In this document: one piece after another, positions 8,443 to 15,041 of the stretch
How positions within the stretch are numbered: position 1 is the stretch's first letter
How the letters are laid out: each line of letters starts with the position of its first letter
DNA from: Pseudomonadota bacterium
Lineage (GTDB): Bacteria; Pseudomonadota; Gammaproteobacteria; Xanthomonadales; Rhodanobacteraceae
Assembly: GCA_023430685.1 (NCBI GenBank)
Contig: JAEYZH010000096.1
Span: 1 to 20,877, forward strand
Length of the DNA: 20,877 nucleotides
Direction of reading: 5' to 3'
The notes under the pieces: model-generated
The model's database searches: none
What the model was told of the DNA's origin: nothing
Seen by the model: only the letters and a program-made list of their open reading frames with translations
Translations under genes and position numbers: made by a program

Positions 8443-9651
8443 TCAGCCGCGTCCGCGCCGCTGTCCGGGCTGCGCGGCCTTGCGGATCTCTTCCGCGCTC
8501 GGCGCCTTCGGCACTTCGCCGGGCGCCATCGGCGTGACCCTGGCGCCGGGCTTGAGGCGGAACTGGCCTTCGGTCACGACCTTGTCGCCGGCCGCAAGGC
8601 CGCTCGCGATCATCACGTGGCTCGCATCGACCTCGCCCGCGACGCTCACCGGCTGCATCTTCACGCTGTCGCCGGCTTCGAGCAGGTAGACATAGTCGCC
8701 GTCGGGACCGCGCTGTACCGCCTGCGTCGGCACCACGAGCCCGTCCTCGACCGTGCGCACCTGCATGCGCACGTTGACGAACGCGCCGGGCCAGAGCGCC
8801 TTGTCCGCGTTCGGGAATTCCGCCTTGAGTCGGAACGTGCCGGTGCTCGTGTCGATCTGGTTGTCGACCACCGCGAGCACGCCGTCGCTCGCGACCGCAT
8901 GGCTGTCGCTGCGGTCGAGCGCGGTCACCGGCACCGCGCCGGCCGCGCGCGCCTTGCGCACGCTGTCGAGGTCCTGCGCCGGCAGCGTGTACATCACGTT
9001 GATCGGCTGGACCTGGGTCAGCACCACGATCGTGCCCGCGTTCGCCTGCAGCAGGTTGCCGACGTCGACCTGGCGGATGCCCGCGATGCCGTCGATCGGC
9101 GCGGTGATGCGCGTGTAGCCGAGCGAGGTGCGCGCGCTGGAGATCGCGGCATCGTCGGCCGCGATCTGCGCTTCCTGCTGGCGCACGGTCTGGCGCTGGT
9201 TCTCGAGGTCCTGCGCCGACACGAAGTTCTTCTGGCTGAGCTCCTCGTAGCGCTTGAGCATGCTGCGCGAAGCCGACAGCTGCGCGAGATGCTGCGCGCG
9301 GCTCGCGAGCGCCTGGTCGAGCGCGGCCTGGTAGGTGCGCGGATCGATCTCGGCGATGAGGTCGCCCTTCGCGATCGCCGCGCCTTCCTCGAAGTGCAGC
9401 GCCTTGAGCTGCCCGGACACCTGCGCCGCGACCGCGACCGTGTTGAGCGCCTGTACGGTGCCGAGGGCGTCGAGGTGGACCGGCACGTCCTGCGTGGTCG
9501 CTTCGACCACGGTGACCGGCACGGGCGCCGTGGCCTGCTCCTTGCCCGGGCCCTGGCCGGGCCCACCCGCGGCGGGTCTGAGCCAGCGCCAGCCGAGCAC
9601 GGCGATCACGATGACGACGACGAGCAGGAGCGCGATTTTCCAGCGCGACAT
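8443..9651 (-). CDS. mdtA: RND efflux periplasmic adaptor (membrane fusion protein), MdtA type
   Basis: A 402-residue HlyD/AcrA-family adaptor joining the RND pump to an outer-membrane channel. It starts MSRWK followed by an uncleaved hydrophobic anchor of about 20 residues (IALLLVVVIVIAVLGWRWL). A Gly/Gln-rich linker follows, then VPVTVVEATTQDVPVHLDALG, the usual first beta strand. The lipoyl half-motifs flank a predicted helical hairpin (about residues 95-180, including QALASRAQHLAQLSAS and QNFVSAQDLENQR-like sequence). The C-terminus is Arg/Gly-rich. The ATG at 9651 is chosen because AAAGGA lies 7 nt upstream and the anchor begins at once; the frame stays open further upstream but without family-like sequence. 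First gene of the mdtABC operon, divergent from msrA. Confidence 0.93.
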   Translation of the reverse strand: MSRWKIALLLVVVIVIAVLGWRWLRPAAGGPGQGPGKEQATAPVPVTVVEATTQDVPVHLDALGTVQALNTVAVAAQVSGQLKALHFEEGAAIAKGDLIAEIDPRTYQAALDQALASRAQHLAQLSASRSMLKRYEELSQKNFVSAQDLENQRQTVRQQEAQIAADDAAISSARTSLGYTRITAPIDGIAGIRQVDVGNLLQANAGTIVVLTQVQPINVMYTLPAQDLDSVRKARAAGAVPVTALDRSDSHAVASDGVLAVVDNQIDTSTGTFRLKAEFPNADKALWPGAFVNVRMQVRTVEDGLVVPTQAVQRGPDGDYVYLLEAGDSVKMQPVSVAGEVDASHVMIASGLAAGDKVVTEGQFRLKPGARVTPMAPGEVPKAPSAEEIRKAAQPGQRRGRG

Positions 9652-9658
9652 GGAAGGG

Positions 9659-9664
9659 TCCTTT
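9659..9664 (-). promoter_or_regulatory. ribosome binding site of mdtA
   Basis: AAAGGA on the minus strand, 7 nt before the ATG at 9651. It supports this start over upstream in-frame codons. Confidence 0.65.
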
Positions 9665-9743
9665 GCGAACGGATTCCGGGCGCCGCCTGCGCCCGTGCGA
9701 CGAAGGCTAGCAGCCGCGCACGCGACGCGCGGCGCGCAACGGC

Positions 9744-9759
9744 GTAAATATGTCTTTAC
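9744..9759. promoter_or_regulatory. inverted repeat GTAAA-N6-TTTAC, candidate operator in the mdtA-msrA divergent region
   Basis: GTAAA (9744-9748) and TTTAC (9755-9759) form a 16-bp dyad. It is an AT-rich island in otherwise very GC-rich DNA, about 93 nt before mdtA and 127 nt before msrA. A dimeric repressor such as a TetR- or MarR-type regulator would suit the geometry, but no regulator gene is in the window. The AT-rich core could also contribute a -10 element in either direction. Function is inferred. Confidence 0.4.
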
Positions 9760-9762
9760 AGG

Positions 9763-9783
9763 CCCGAATGCGACCCGAATGCG
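9763..9783. promoter_or_regulatory. tandem direct repeat with 11-bp period, candidate response-regulator site
   Basis: CCCGAATGCG occurs at 9763-9772 and again at 9774-9783, an exact repeat with one helical-turn spacing. OmpR/PhoB-family response regulators typically bind tandem direct repeats of this spacing (established knowledge). It sits beside the GTAAA dyad in the region between mdtA and msrA. MdtABC in E. coli is controlled by the BaeSR two-component system, but this repeat does not look like the E. coli BaeR box. Confidence 0.35.
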
Positions 9784-9875
9784 GGTTCGTGCATCGCGCC
9801 ACCTTGCCGCGCTGCGATTCGTCGCCATCTGCAGGAGATACCGCCGGCGCGCCGCCCGTTTCCGAGCCCCACCGC

Positions 9876-9880
9876 GAGGA
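9876..9880 (+). promoter_or_regulatory. ribosome binding site of msrA
   Basis: GAGGA, 6 nt before the ATG at 9887. It fixes the start of msrA, as the frame is open far upstream. Confidence 0.75.
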
Positions 9881-9886
9881 CTTCCG

Positions 9887-10534
9887 ATGAGCTTGAGTTG
9901 CGACCTCCCCGGCGCCGGCCTCGCGGCCTCGCGCGACCAGGTGCCCGATCCCGCGTACGACCCGCCAGTCGATGCTTCGCTGCGCAGCGCGACCGCGGTG
10001 CTCGCGGGCGGCTGCTTCTGGTGCACCGAGGCGGTGTTTCGCGAACTCGACGGCGTGCTCGACGTGACCTCGGGCTACAGCGGCGGCGACGCGCGCGATG
10101 CGAACTACGAGCGCGTGTCGATGGGCACCACCGGCCACGCCGAGGCGATCGCGGTGCGCTACGACCCGCAGGTGATCTCCTACGGCCGCCTGCTGAAACT
10201 CTTCTTCGCGGTCGCGCACGACCCGACCCAGCGCAATCGCCAGGGCAACGACATCGGCAGCCAGTACCGTTCCGCGATCTTCCATGCCGACGAACAGCAG
10301 CGCGAGATTGCCGAACGCTATATCCGCCAGCTCGACGAAGCGAAGGTGTTCAGCGCTCCGATCGCGACCACGCTGGAACCGCTGGTCGCGTTCCACGAAG
10401 CGGAGACGTACCACCAGGACTACGCCGCGCGGAATCCCGCGCAACCCTACATCGCCGCGGTCGCAGCACCGAAGGTCGCCAAGCTCCGCAAGCAGTTCGC
10501 GCCGATGCTCAAGGATCGCGCCACGCACTCGTAG
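9887..10534 (+). CDS. msrA: peptide-methionine (S)-S-oxide reductase MsrA
   Basis: A 215-residue enzyme reducing the S epimer of methionine sulfoxide in proteins. The active-site motif GGCFWCTEAVF has catalytic C43. Further family blocks are VTSGYSGGDARDANYE, GHAEAIAVRYDP, DPTQRNRQGNDIGSQYRSAIF and ETYHQDY. The second Cys of GCFWC (C46) is notable because E. coli MsrA has GCFWG; no Cys lies near the C-terminus, so C46 may be the resolving residue. There is no evident signal peptide, so the protein is probably cytoplasmic. The stop TAG falls inside the first base pairs of a REP-like element (GTAGGGTGG). msrB follows after 147 nt on the same strand, and the two presumably cover both sulfoxide epimers. 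Confidence 0.96.
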   Translation: MSLSCDLPGAGLAASRDQVPDPAYDPPVDASLRSATAVLAGGCFWCTEAVFRELDGVLDVTSGYSGGDARDANYERVSMGTTGHAEAIAVRYDPQVISYGRLLKLFFAVAHDPTQRNRQGNDIGSQYRSAIFHADEQQREIAERYIRQLDEAKVFSAPIATTLEPLVAFHEAETYHQDYAARNPAQPYIAAVAAPKVAKLRKQFAPMLKDRATHS

Positions 10535-10568
10535 GGTGGAACGCAGCCGCGCAGCGGCGAGTTCCACC
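10535..10568. repeat. REP-like palindrome 1 between msrA and msrB
   Basis: Outer arms GGTGGAAC (10535-10542) and GTTCCACC (10561-10568) pair perfectly. Inside is a second perfect stem GCCGC (10546-10550), loop GCA, GCGGC (10554-10558). The element is preceded by GTAG, whose TAG is the msrA stop. Such a structure in an operon gap can act as an mRNA stabiliser or attenuator; no T-tract follows, so a classical terminator is unlikely. Confidence 0.7.
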
Positions 10569-10583
10569 ACCGCAAGCTTGCAG

Positions 10584-10615
10584 GGTGGGTCGCTCCCGCA
10601 GCGGCGAGACCCACC
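10584..10615. repeat. REP-like palindrome 2 between msrA and msrB
   Basis: Arms GGTGGGTC (10584-10591) and GACCCACC (10608-10615) pair perfectly. The element is preceded by GCAG and shares the internal GCAGCGGCGAG with palindrome 1, lying 15 nt downstream in the same orientation. The pair thus looks like a tandem duplication of one small repeat family. Confidence 0.7.
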
Positions 10616-10671
10616 GCCGAGCCGTCGCTGCGGTGCGAGAACGTTCCGCACGACACGACGCTACCGACAAT

Positions 10672-10675
10672 GGAG
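10672..10675 (+). promoter_or_regulatory. ribosome binding site of msrB
   Basis: GGAG, 6 nt before the ATG at 10682. It overlaps an alternative in-frame ATG at 10670, and so favours the downstream start. Confidence 0.65.
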
Positions 10676-10681
10676 AACCCC

Positions 10682-11125
10682 ATGACGACGCCGCCCGCCA
10701 GCACCCGTTCCGCCTCCGGATACGACCTCACGCCGCTGACCGCCGCGCAGCGCGAGCAGCTCGCCGCGAAGCTCACGCCCGAGGAGCGCCGCATCATGAT
10801 CGACCACGGCACCGAGCGTCCGTTCTGCGGTGGCCTGCTCGACGAGCATGGCGAGGGCGTGTTCGCGTGCCGGCTCTGCGCGCTGCCGCTGTTCCGCTCC
10901 GACAGCAAGTTCGAGTCGGGCACCGGCTGGCCGAGCTTCTTCCAGCCGTTCGATCCCGCGCACGTGCGCTCGATCACCGACACCAGTCACGGCATGGTCC
11001 GCACCGAGATCCGCTGCGCGCGCTGCGACAGCCACCTCGGCCACGTGTTTCCGGACGGCCCGAAGCCGACCGGGCAGCGCTATTGCATGAACGGCGCGGC
11101 ACTTGCGTTCGAAGCGGGCGCGTAG
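10682..11125 (+). CDS. msrB: peptide-methionine (R)-S-oxide reductase MsrB
   Basis: A 147-residue MsrB, reducing the R epimer of protein methionine sulfoxide. Two CxxC pairs, C63/C66 (CRLC) and C112/C115 (CARC), form the structural zinc site. The core SGTGWPSFF and the catalytic C135 in RYCMNGAAL are present; many family members have RYCxNSAAL, so Gly replaces the usual Ser. C49 in GTERPFCGG is a candidate recycling Cys. There is no signal peptide, so it is probably cytoplasmic. The start at 10682 is favoured by GGAG 6 nt upstream; an ATG at 10670 would add four residues. It lies downstream of msrA in the same direction and could be co-transcribed across the two palindromes. Confidence 0.96.
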   Translation: MTTPPASTRSASGYDLTPLTAAQREQLAAKLTPEERRIMIDHGTERPFCGGLLDEHGEGVFACRLCALPLFRSDSKFESGTGWPSFFQPFDPAHVRSITDTSHGMVRTEIRCARCDSHLGHVFPDGPKPTGQRYCMNGAALAFEAGA

Positions 11126-11172
11126 TCGATCGCGTCCGGTATGGGGCGCAGGACACGGGCGTCGCGGCGCCC

Positions 11173-11565
11173 TCAGTCGAGCGCGATCGGCAGCCGGTAG
11201 TCGATCCCCGCAGCGTCGAGCGCCTGCAGCGCGATGCGCTCGGCTTCGGTGGGTGCGATGCCTTCGAGCCACTCGTTCCGGCGACCCGTGCGTCCGCGCA
11301 TCCGCCATGCGCGCACCGCCTGCAGCACGATTCGCTCGGCGCGGGTGAGGTCGTGCGTGAGCGCGATTGGTCGAAACCGCACGGCGCCGAACGTCCTGGC
11401 GTAGTTCGCCTCGCGCCGCGCGAGATCTTTCGCCCTCCCGAGCTTGCAATTCACGCGCGACACCTGGATGCACCGGGCTGCGATGCGCGGATCGTGCGCA
11501 TTGACCGAAATCGGCTCGTCGTTGTCGAGCGTGACGATGTAGAGACCCGCGTCCGGCATGCGCAT
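11173..11565 (-). CDS. small GIY-YIG/T5orf172-like protein
   Basis: A protein of about 130 residues from the ATG at 11565. It reads like the phage T5orf172-type branch of the GIY-YIG nuclease fold: GLYIVTL (residues 7-13) for the GIY strand, CKLGRAKDLARREANY (40-55) for the K-I-G-R...R-R...Y block, E77 in LTRAERIVLQAVRAW for the catalytic Glu, and RRNEWLEGI (95-103) for the E-W-F-like motif. The position that is often Tyr before KIG is Cys40, so activity is uncertain. An in-frame GTG at 11640 would add 25 residues unlike the family; GAGGGA lies about 11 nt before 11565. No restriction, repair or phage genes adjoin it. It is divergent from the PqqU-like receptor. Substrate and role are not known. 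Confidence 0.6.
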   Translation of the reverse strand: MRMPDAGLYIVTLDNDEPISVNAHDPRIAARCIQVSRVNCKLGRAKDLARREANYARTFGAVRFRPIALTHDLTRAERIVLQAVRAWRMRGRTGRRNEWLEGIAPTEAERIALQALDAAGIDYRLPIALD

Positions 11566-11749
11566 CGCTGGCAGCTTCCCTCGATCCTGCGGTGCAGATC
11601 GTGCTCCGGTGATTGCCGTGCGGTCAATTCGCGCACGCACCCTGCGCTGGTGGTCCGGACCGCAGCATCACGATCGCGGCAACGGCCCTGGAGCCTGCGT
11701 GCGTGCGTCCTGACGTACCATGCGCGCCTCCGATCGGCAGGACGAGGCG

Positions 11750-13882
11750 ATGCGCACGAACGCGATTCCAGCGATCCCTCAAGTCGGCGCCTGGGTCGTG
11801 CTCGGCCACGCACTGGCCATCGGAGCGGCCATCGCCGCGGATCCCGCCCTGCCGACCGTCGTCGTGACCGCGACGCGTACCGAACAACCTGCCTACGAGG
11901 TGCCTGCTTCGGTCGACGCGGTCGAGATCGACAGTGAGCGCGACAGCGCGGCCGTCAACCTTTCCGAATACCTCGGGCTGGTCCCCGGCGTGCTCGCGCG
12001 CAACCGCGGCAACTATGCGCAGGACGAGCAGATTTCGATTCGCGGTTTCGGCGCGCGCTCGACGTTCGGCGTGCGCGGCGTGCGGCTCTATGTCGACGGC
12101 ATTCCGGCGACGATGCCGGACGGCCAGGGGCAGGTCTCGCATTTCCATTTCGGCACGGCCGAGCGCATCGAGATCCTGCGCGGCCCGTTCTCGGCGCTGT
12201 ACGGCAATTCCTCGGGCGGCGTGATCGAGTTGTTCACGGCCGACGGCAGCGCTCCTGCACGGGTCGATCTGGGGTTCGTCGTCGCCGGCCACGGTTTCGC
12301 GCGCGCAAGTGCGAATGCGCGCGGCGCGGCAGGCCTCTTCGACTACAACGTCGGTGTCACGCATTTCCGCACCGACGGCTGGCGCGCGCACAGCGGGGTG
12401 CGACGCGAGTCGGGCAATGCGAAGCTCGGCTGGAACATCGGCGACGCCGGGCGCCTGACGCTGGTCGCGAACGCGCTGTGGATTCCCGAAGCGAAGGATC
12501 CGCTCGGGCTCACGCATGAGCAGTTCGATGTCGATCCCGACCAGGTCGCGTCGGTCGCCGAGCTCTACGACACGCGCAAGAGCGTGCGCCAGCGGCAGCT
12601 CGGCGCGATCTGGGAACAGACGCTCGCGGGCGGACACTCGCTGCGGCTGCTCGCGTACGGCGGGCAACGCGAGATCGAGCAGTTCCTGTCGGTGCCGGTC
12701 GGCGCGCAGGGCAACCCGTTGCATTCGGGCGGCGTGATCGACCTCGGCAGCAACTACGCGGGCACCGACCTGCGCTGGAGCTGGCACGGCGAGCTCGCCG
12801 CGAAGCCGTTCGAACTCACGGCGGGACTTGCGGCGGATCGCCAGCGCCAGCACCGGCTCGGCTACGAGAATTTCGTCGGCGACGTGCTCGGCGTGCGCGG
12901 CGCGCTGCGCCGCGACGAGATCGACACCGTGCGCAATGCGGACCAGTACGCGCAGGCGACCTGGCGCTTCGCCGACGCGTGGTCGCTGAGCACGGGCCTG
13001 CGCCACAGCGAAGTCCGCTTCGACGCGCGCGACCGCTACGTGCGCGCTGGCAATCCCGACGACAGCGGTCGCGTCGCGCACGCCGCGACGACGCCGGTCG
13101 CGGGGCTGCTCTGGCGCGCGCATCCGCGCGCGCACCTGCATGCCTCGTGGGGAAAGGGATTCGAGACGCCGACCTTCAGCGAACTCGGCTATCGCGTCGA
13201 CGGCGGCGCCGGTCTCGCGTTCGACCTCGATCCCGCGCGCAGCGACAACGCGGAGATCGGCGCGAAGCTGCGCCCGACCGATCACATCGAGGTGAACCTC
13301 GCGCTGTTCGAGGCCGACACGCGCGACGAGATCGGCGTCGCGAGCAGCGCGGGCGGGCGCACGACGTATCGCAACATCGGCAAGGCGCGCCGGCGCGGCA
13401 TCGAAACGGACCTGTCGATGCAGCTCGCGCGCGACTGGAACCTGCAGCTCGCGTGGACGCGCCTCGACGCGCGCTTCCGCACCGGCTTCCTCGCCTGCGA
13501 CGGCACGCCATGCACGCAGCCCGAGGTGCCGGTTGCCGCGGGCGCGCGCATTCCGGGCATTCCATCGTCGATGCTCGCCGTCGCGCTGCGCCGCGGCGGG
13601 GAGTCGGGCTGGCGTGCATCGATGCAGGGCGACTACGTGTCGGACGTGGTCGTCGACGACCGCGGCAGCGACGCGGCCCCCGCGTACGCGGTCTTCGGCG
13701 CGAGCGTCGGCTACGCATGGGGCCTCGAAAGCGGGCGCCTCGATGCATTCGCGCGCATCGACAACCTGTTCGATCGCCGCCACGTCGGATCGGTCATCGT
13801 CAACGACGGCAACGGCCGCTGGTTCGAGCCGGCCGCGGGCCGCACGCTGATGCTCGGGCTCGACTGGCGCTGGTCCCGGTAA
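11750..13882 (+). CDS. pqqU: TonB-dependent outer-membrane receptor, YncD/PqqU-like
   Basis: A 710-residue receptor. After a signal peptide (VLGHALAIGAAIAADP) comes a TonB box, LPTVVVTATRTE. The plug has NLSEYLGLVPGVLARNRGNYAQDE, then SIRGFGARSTFGVRGVRLYVDG and IPATMPDGQGQ, then RIEILRGPFSALYGNSSGG. These blocks match what I recall of E. coli YncD, recently shown to import pyrroloquinoline quinone and renamed PqqU. The beta-barrel follows and ends in LMLGLDWRWSR; the last residue is Arg rather than the usual aromatic. Two Cys (LACDGTPC) lie in a predicted outer loop. The ATG at 11750 has AGGA 7 nt upstream and begins just before the signal peptide; an ATG at 11720 is an alternative. No PQQ synthesis or PQQ-dehydrogenase genes are in the window, so the substrate remains an inference. 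Confidence 0.8.
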   Translation: MRTNAIPAIPQVGAWVVLGHALAIGAAIAADPALPTVVVTATRTEQPAYEVPASVDAVEIDSERDSAAVNLSEYLGLVPGVLARNRGNYAQDEQISIRGFGARSTFGVRGVRLYVDGIPATMPDGQGQVSHFHFGTAERIEILRGPFSALYGNSSGGVIELFTADGSAPARVDLGFVVAGHGFARASANARGAAGLFDYNVGVTHFRTDGWRAHSGVRRESGNAKLGWNIGDAGRLTLVANALWIPEAKDPLGLTHEQFDVDPDQVASVAELYDTRKSVRQRQLGAIWEQTLAGGHSLRLLAYGGQREIEQFLSVPVGAQGNPLHSGGVIDLGSNYAGTDLRWSWHGELAAKPFELTAGLAADRQRQHRLGYENFVGDVLGVRGALRRDEIDTVRNADQYAQATWRFADAWSLSTGLRHSEVRFDARDRYVRAGNPDDSGRVAHAATTPVAGLLWRAHPRAHLHASWGKGFETPTFSELGYRVDGGAGLAFDLDPARSDNAEIGAKLRPTDHIEVNLALFEADTRDEIGVASSAGGRTTYRNIGKARRRGIETDLSMQLARDWNLQLAWTRLDARFRTGFLACDGTPCTQPEVPVAAGARIPGIPSSMLAVALRRGGESGWRASMQGDYVSDVVVDDRGSDAAPAYAVFGASVGYAWGLESGRLDAFARIDNLFDRRHVGSVIVNDGNGRWFEPAAGRTLMLGLDWRWSR

Positions 13883-13916
13883 AACGGATGCTCCGGGCAC
13901 GGGAACGATCGCGTTA

Positions 13917-14295
13917 GCAGGGGCGCACCGCGTGCGCGATGCGCGGCGATCGAATGCCGGCGCGCAACCGTTTCCTGCGCGGATCGCCCACAGGGTGGGC
14001 TCCTGCGGCGGCGTGGAGGCGTCCCGGCTATCGCGTGGGAGCGCACCCTGTGCGCGAACGCGGGAATCCGATGGCCCGCAAACAACCGGTTTCCTGCGCG
14101 GATCGCCCACAGGGTGGGCTCCTGCGGCGGCGTGGAGGCGTCCCGGCTATCGCGTAGGAGCGCACCCTGTGCGCGATCGCGGGAATCCGATGGCCCGCAA
14201 GCAACCGGTTTCCTGCGCGGATCGCCCACAGGGTGGGCTCCTACGGCGGCGTATACGCGTCCCGGCTATCGCGTGGGAGCGCACCCTGTGCGCGA
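13917..14295. repeat. BIME-like tandem array: seven alternating REP hairpins, 119-bp period
   Basis: Each forward REP starts GTAGGAG or GTGGGAG and contains GCGCAC, loop CCT, GTGCGC, then GA. Each reverse REP is the mirror form with GCCCAC, loop AGG, GTGGGC, then TCCT. Forward copies are at 13917-13939 (degenerate), 14035-14057, 14154-14176 and 14273-14295. Reverse copies are at 13984-14006, 14103-14125 and 14222-14244. The forward-reverse pair plus spacers repeats at 119 bp (unit starts 13971, 14090, 14209) with few mismatches, so recent tandem duplication of a REP pair is likely. It fills the 465-bp gap between pqqU and the DUF937 gene, where I see no other gene. REP palindromes with GTAG/GTGG heads are mobilised by RAYT transposases in related bacteria; no RAYT gene is in this window. 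Confidence 0.88.
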
Positions 14296-14347
14296 ACGCC
14301 CGACACTTCGCATGGAGCATCGCGCGTTTCCGGTGGGTGGCAGCCGG

Positions 14348-14935
14348 TCACCCGCGCCTGCGCGGCCCGAGCAGGTCGGCACCGGCCTTTAACAGGTCGC
14401 CGAGGCCGAGCTGGCCATCGCCGTCCCGGTCGAGCACGCTCGACAGCAAGCCGCCCTGGCCGCGGCGGCCGAGGTCCTGCAGTTCGCGGCCGAGCATGCC
14501 GCCGAGGCCGCCCGCGTCGAGGTCCTGGCTGCGCGCGCGGTTGCCGAGCATCGACAGGATGATCGGCGCGAGCATCGCGAGCAGCTGTGCTGCGCCCTGT
14601 CCGCCCAGTCCCGTCGATCGGCCGAGGTCCTGCGCGGCGCGATCGCGGCGCTGGCCGAACACGTGACCGAGGATCGCGCCACCGTCGCCTCCGCCGCCGA
14701 GCACGCTGCCGAGCACCGATCCGAGGTCGAACCCCGCGTGCTGGCTGGCCGCGCGGTGCAGCGCCGCGGCGCCGTCGCCGCTCTGCGCGTTGCGGGCAAG
14801 GCCGCCGACCAGCAGCGGAACGGCTTCGGCGATCGCGGCTTCGGCCCGGGCCGGATCGATGCCGAGCTGCGACGCGATCGAGCCGATGCGATCGGCATCG
14901 AACTGGCCGAGTACCTGCTGCGTGAAGTCGTTCAT
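14348..14935 (-). CDS. DUF937 (YidB-like) protein
   Basis: A 195-residue protein. The N-terminal part NDFTQQVLGQFDADRIGSIASQLGI, then ARAEAAIAEAVPLLVGGLARNAQ and ALHRAASQHAGFDLGSVLGSVLGG, follows the DUF937 pattern. This family of Gly/Ala/Leu-rich helical proteins includes E. coli YidB and has no settled function. A second part has LLAMLAPIILSMLGN. Near the C-terminus DRDGDGQLGLGDLL is an EF-hand/dockerin-like calcium loop. There is no signal peptide. The ATG at 14935 has GGGAG 6 nt upstream. It is divergent from the HPt gene, and the two may share a palindromic -10 element at 15026-15033. The family is recognised with good confidence, the function not. Confidence 0.8.
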   Translation of the reverse strand: MNDFTQQVLGQFDADRIGSIASQLGIDPARAEAAIAEAVPLLVGGLARNAQSGDGAAALHRAASQHAGFDLGSVLGSVLGGGGDGGAILGHVFGQRRDRAAQDLGRSTGLGGQGAAQLLAMLAPIILSMLGNRARSQDLDAGGLGGMLGRELQDLGRRGQGGLLSSVLDRDGDGQLGLGDLLKAGADLLGPRRRG

Positions 14936-15025
14936 GTCGATCTCCCGGGGTGTGCGGCGGCCGTCGCGCACGCGCGAGCGACATTCGTGAACGGCGCCGC
15001 GGCCACGACGCGATGTCTCGCGCAC

Positions 15026-15033
15026 ACTATAGT
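15026..15033. promoter_or_regulatory. palindromic -10 element, candidate bidirectional promoter
   Basis: ACTATAGT is a perfect 8-bp palindrome that reads TATAGT on both strands, in an otherwise GC-rich 106-bp gap between two divergent genes. On the + strand TATAGT (15028-15033) is 8 nt before the HPt ATG, so transcription would begin at or next to the start codon. On the - strand TATAGT (15031-15026) would give a leader of about 80 nt for the DUF937 gene. No good -35 box is visible in either direction. Confidence 0.5.
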
Positions 15034-15041
15034 CCTGCGCG

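Noticed and set aside
1970..8537. Open frames of more than 1,100 codons on the + strand, opposite mdtC and mdtB
   Set aside because: They are antisense to two clear RND pump genes, have Arg/His/Asp-rich composition typical of antisense reading in GC-rich DNA, and show no domain or ribosome site of their own.
11566..11749. Cobalamin riboswitch upstream of the TonB receptor, as for btuB
   Set aside because: The gap is only 184 bp and no B12-box-like or other riboswitch core is visible. The receptor itself looks like PqqU/YncD, not BtuB.
13917..14295. CRISPR array
   Set aside because: The repeats are continuous 119-bp units of paired palindromes, without unique spacers, leader or cas genes.
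13932..14392. Overlapping short frames across the repeat array coding for repeated peptides
   Set aside because: They arise because 119 bp is not a multiple of 3 and stops are rare in GC-rich DNA. The sequence is explained by REP hairpins, and there are no ribosome sites.
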